Source: Hofstenia miamia
Taxonomy: Eukaryota > Xenacoelomorpha > Acoela
DNA: 64,000 nucleotides
Direction of reading: 5' to 3'
NCBI GenBank assembly: GCA_004352715.1
Contig: SCFE01000026.1
Location: forward strand, 1,063,861-1,127,860
A model generated the notes under the pieces. The model was not told the DNA's origin, did not search any database, and worked only from the letters and a program-made list of their open reading frames with translations. The translations under genes were made by a program, and so were the position numbers. Positions 61,332 to 64,000 of the stretch are shown here, in pieces (position 1 is the first letter of the stretch; every line of letters starts with the position of its first letter).

Positions 61332-61601
61332 TCAATCAATAAGTTTGTTTCTGATGATAACTGAACATAATTGGGTAGTTATAATTCTGTTAAAATAGAA
61401 TTGAGACGTTTTACTTTTGATTGTTTTTTGAGTCTTAAAAAGCACCTTACTATTTGTTCGAAGACCTCTTTTCGAAGGAATGTGTAATGAGATGTAATCA
61501 CAGATGTTTGTATCGTATTTGCCATTTAGGAGTCTGTTGAAGTATATCAGGTCGTTGAATTGTAGTTGTAGTGAAATGGGTAATAGATAGAGCTTTTTCA
61601 A
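61332..61601 (-). pseudogene. LINE ORF2 C-terminal fragment
   Basis: Minus-strand open stretch MKKLYLLPISLQLQFNDLIY, then FNRLLNGKYDTNICDYISLH and SKTSQFYFNRIITTQLC. It matches the common tail layout (L.LLPL....DL..F...LNG..D......F.......TR......FFNR...LWN). Orientation opposite to the LINE at 59808. Confidence 0.7.
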
Positions 61602-62399
61602 TCACTCTTTATAATCAAATCCAGAAGTAATCCATTGCTATATTAAAAATGTGTGAATCTACAGTGATTTATATATAAGTCATTCTAATTCAATTATTCA
61701 GTTTTAGATATTTTCATTCATTTACCTTTTGCGCTTTAATGGCAAATCCTTCATTTTATATTGAACAGATTGATTGCATCAGGTGTCAATTAGGAAAATT
61801 GGTTTTCACCTAACTTTTGCATTTTGTTGGAGTTAAGAATTTTATAGATATTTATAATTAAAATAATTTGTGAAAGTTAATATCTAATGCAAATTACACT
61901 ATATTATACACTACCGTACATTGTGTATGAGAGCCGGGTACAATGATACTATATTATTTAATGTTAAAAAAAGATTAGAGATTATATATTTATAATAAAA
62001 AGTACTCAGTTTTTATGCTATGTCATTGATTGCATAACTAAAAATTTTGTTGGTCTAATACTAATATTATTGAGTTTACCGTTAAATAGCATTAGCTATT
62101 CACTTTGAAAAAAAAATAATTCCACAGCATGATGTATTCTAAAAGTTCTTTATTAAAAATTATGCTCATAATTATATTTATAAAAGCATTTTTATAAGTT
62201 TCATATTAAACTTCTCAACAGTGTAGAAATAATAATGAAACTTTTAAAATTTATTTAAATTTCTTATTGTTGTGAACTAATATATTTGTATTTAAATAGC
62301 AGAAAAAACTTGGTGTTCAATATTTCAACTTACCATCAGTAACTGTTTATCCGCACTGAACAAATATCCGAGTATGCTATAAGTTGAAACAGACTTGTC
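61602..62399. other. no recognised feature
   Basis: Very AT-rich, no frames or repeat ends. Confidence 0.4.
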
Positions 62400-62872
62400 A
62401 ACGAGCCGTAATTTATAAGCTCGGCTCGTTTACATTTTGAGTAAGTTCGGCTCGGCTCGGCTCGCCACATAAAATCTTTCAATGAGACTCGTTTTAGCTC
62501 GATATTTTTTTTAAAATATTGTGCTCAGAATTTTTTCAATTGCTCTTCCTATTATTTAATAAACATTTCTAAAATACGATTAAAAGTAAGGAATATTGAA
62601 TCTGCATAATCAAATTAACAATCAGCACTATAAATTTGGTTTACTTAAAAACGGCTCGTTTTGGGCTCTTTGTATATACAATACTCTGCTCAAGCTCAGC
62701 TCGGCTCGGCTCGGCTCGGCTCNNNNNNNNNNNNNNNNNNNNNNNNNNNNNNNNNNNNNNNNNNNNNNNNNNNNNNNNNNNNNNNNNNNNNNNNNNNNNN
62801 NNNNNNNNNNNNNNNNNNNNNNNNNNNNNNNNNNNNNNNNNNNNGGCTCGGCTCGGCTCGTTGACAAGTCTG
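62400..62872 (-). mobile_element. hAT-type MITE family A (copy 11), gap inside
   Basis: Ends CAGACTTGTCAACGAGCC and its inverse, duplication AGTTGAAA/AGCTGAAA (one change). 122 N (62723-62844) replace most of the GGCTC array next to the right end. Confidence 0.9.
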
Positions 62873-63739
62873 AGCTGAAATAATTTTTCAAACCAAATTT
62901 AGTTGTGCGAGATTTTCCTAAAGACTCTCTCCAACTTGATAAATGATCAAGTAAGATTGATTGTATAGCCATATCTGCCAGAGATAGTCAACATTGATTT
63001 CTCAGTAACCAGACATAGTGACTAAACATGAACATCATTGTAATCATATATTTTGACTTGTATATTTTTTTTTGTAATTTCAATATTTTCGAATACAAAT
63101 TATCTAATAATTTATTAATAAACTTTAATATTTGACAGTGAGCTCAAAACATTGCATGCATCATTTTATTCTAGAGTTTATATAATGTATTTTAAATTCT
63201 TTTAAATAAACAATGTAATTTACTTAACTTACATTGATTCCAAATTTTAAATTGTAACTATTTCTAAACATATATTTAATATTACTTCGTAAATTATCTT
63301 ATTATTTAAATTTTAATATTTCTAAGTAACCATTTTTAAAATTTCTACTTACAGTAAACAAAATTTCTAACTCAGTTTTATTGAAAATTTTCATCCACAA
63401 TATACTTCAATTTGATACAAGCACGTTAATTGAATGCTTAAAATTTTATTCATGTGATAATTTGATTATTTAATTAGTTGGTTAAAATTTCACCTGAAAA
63501 TTGTAATACATTTAAAATCCGAGCAATTGTACTCATAAAATAATATTTCTAATGCTTTACATTAAAGAGAGACATTTCTTACTATTCGTTTCTAGTTTTG
63601 AAGCTACAGCATTTGTAGACTGTTAGTGTTGAGTCGCATGCATTAATCATTATTTGGTGAATGTCATCAGGATTGCATTCTGCAGTAATTCTCCGAGTAT
63701 TTTGTCCTCAAATTCATTTGCATTTTCATCATTTTCAAA
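62873..63739. other. no recognised feature
   Basis: AT-rich, no coding signal until the ORF at the right edge. Confidence 0.4.
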
Positions 63740-64000
63740 TCAAATTACAAAAGAGAAAAGAGCATAGGGTGCATTACTGTCCGCTATGTTGCTATTCAGG
63801 TATTGCAAGGTTTCTTTTAAAGAAGTAGTTACTGTGCAAAGATTTGAACTTCTATGCTTAACTGATTGAAAATAGGCAAATGCTACACTAACTGTTTCTG
63901 GAATGCTAATGTGAAATGGCTGATAAACATCATTAGTCACATCTATACAAGCAGCACTGTCATCTAAATTGTTTAGTAAGTTCAAGAACTTCGATAATTC
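63740..64000 (-). CDS. unrecognised ORF at right edge, 5' end off the window
   Basis: Open on the minus strand from the window edge: ELSKFLNLLNNLDDSAACID, then DVYQPFHISIPETVSVAFAY and LKETLQYLNSNIADSNAPYA before TGA at 63740-63742. The same frame then stays open (FENDENANEFEDKILGELLQ) for about 30 codons to a TAA. Composition looks coding. No family recognised; it could be the last exon of a gene that continues to the right, or a broken TE gene with one nonsense codon. Confidence 0.35.
   Translation of the reverse strand, partial: ELSKFLNLLNNLDDSAACIDVTNDVYQPFHISIPETVSVAFAYFQSVKHRSSNLCTVTTSLKETLQYLNSNIADSNAPYALFSFVI

Noticed and set aside
62400-62872. GGCTCGGCTCG runs as a possible satellite or coding repeat (Ala-Arg-Leu-Gly frames)
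   Set aside because: They are the subterminal arrays of a transposon with 8-bp duplications, not tandem satellite or protein.

Overview
The window is AT-rich eukaryotic DNA. It has GT-AG introns of 1 to 5 kb, many (TA)n microsatellites, scaffold gaps and a dense load of nested transposable elements, which fits an invertebrate animal with a TE-rich genome (cnidarian- or flatworm-like; the phylum cannot be fixed from this sequence). There are no operons, tRNAs, rRNAs or CRISPR arrays that I can see.

Region 1 (1-15052, minus strand): one recognisable host gene, 6-phosphofructo-2-kinase/fructose-2,6-bisphosphatase (PFKFB). Six exons (14819-15052, 13152-13329, 10983-11183, 6016-6258, 4557-4738, 1274-1407) join in consistent phase through canonical splice sites. 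The extreme N terminus is uncertain and the last exon(s) lie off the left edge. Its introns hold at least eleven TE insertions: six copies of one hAT-type MITE family (family A, CAG-initial ends, GAGCC arrays, mostly flanked by 8-bp duplications), two copies of a second (family B, ends CAGNGGCGTACCCAGG), and others.

Region 2 (16-25.6 kb): MITEs nested in MITEs inside a partly duplicated segment, with an empty-site copy nearby; then a decayed Ty1/copia retrotransposon (tRNA-Met-like primer site, gag, zinc knuckle, integrase, RT) and a LINE endonuclease remnant.

Region 3 (26-29.2 kb): an apparently intact Tc1/mariner element of DD37D (maT-like) type inserted in a (TA)n tract, a LINE RT remnant and a speculative two-exon minus-strand gene.

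Region 4 (31-41 kb): more hAT MITEs, then a nest: a hAT-type element (35378-40669, TSD GTTTATAA) that contains a P-element-family transposon (35914-40473) with 31-bp-class terminal inverted repeats, a THAP domain and a P-type transposase, now a pseudogene. A gypsy integrase fragment and a second P 5' end in its middle look like mis-scaffolding around a single-N gap.

Region 5 (42-51 kb): mostly non-coding, with a large inverted-repeat structure (42773-45168), a foldback hairpin and a perfect 313-bp duplication flanking a gap.

Region 6 (51-54 kb): a 608-codon uninterrupted minus-strand ORF for an orphan secreted, N-glycosylated protein ending in two calcium-loop (FG-GAP/VCBS-like) motifs. It is the best candidate for an undescribed host gene.

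Region 7 (54-64 kb): LINE remnants (ORF1 on minus, RT on plus with a TAG-repeat tail, further tails), two exactly 1000-N gaps, more family A MITEs and an unrecognised ORF at the right edge.
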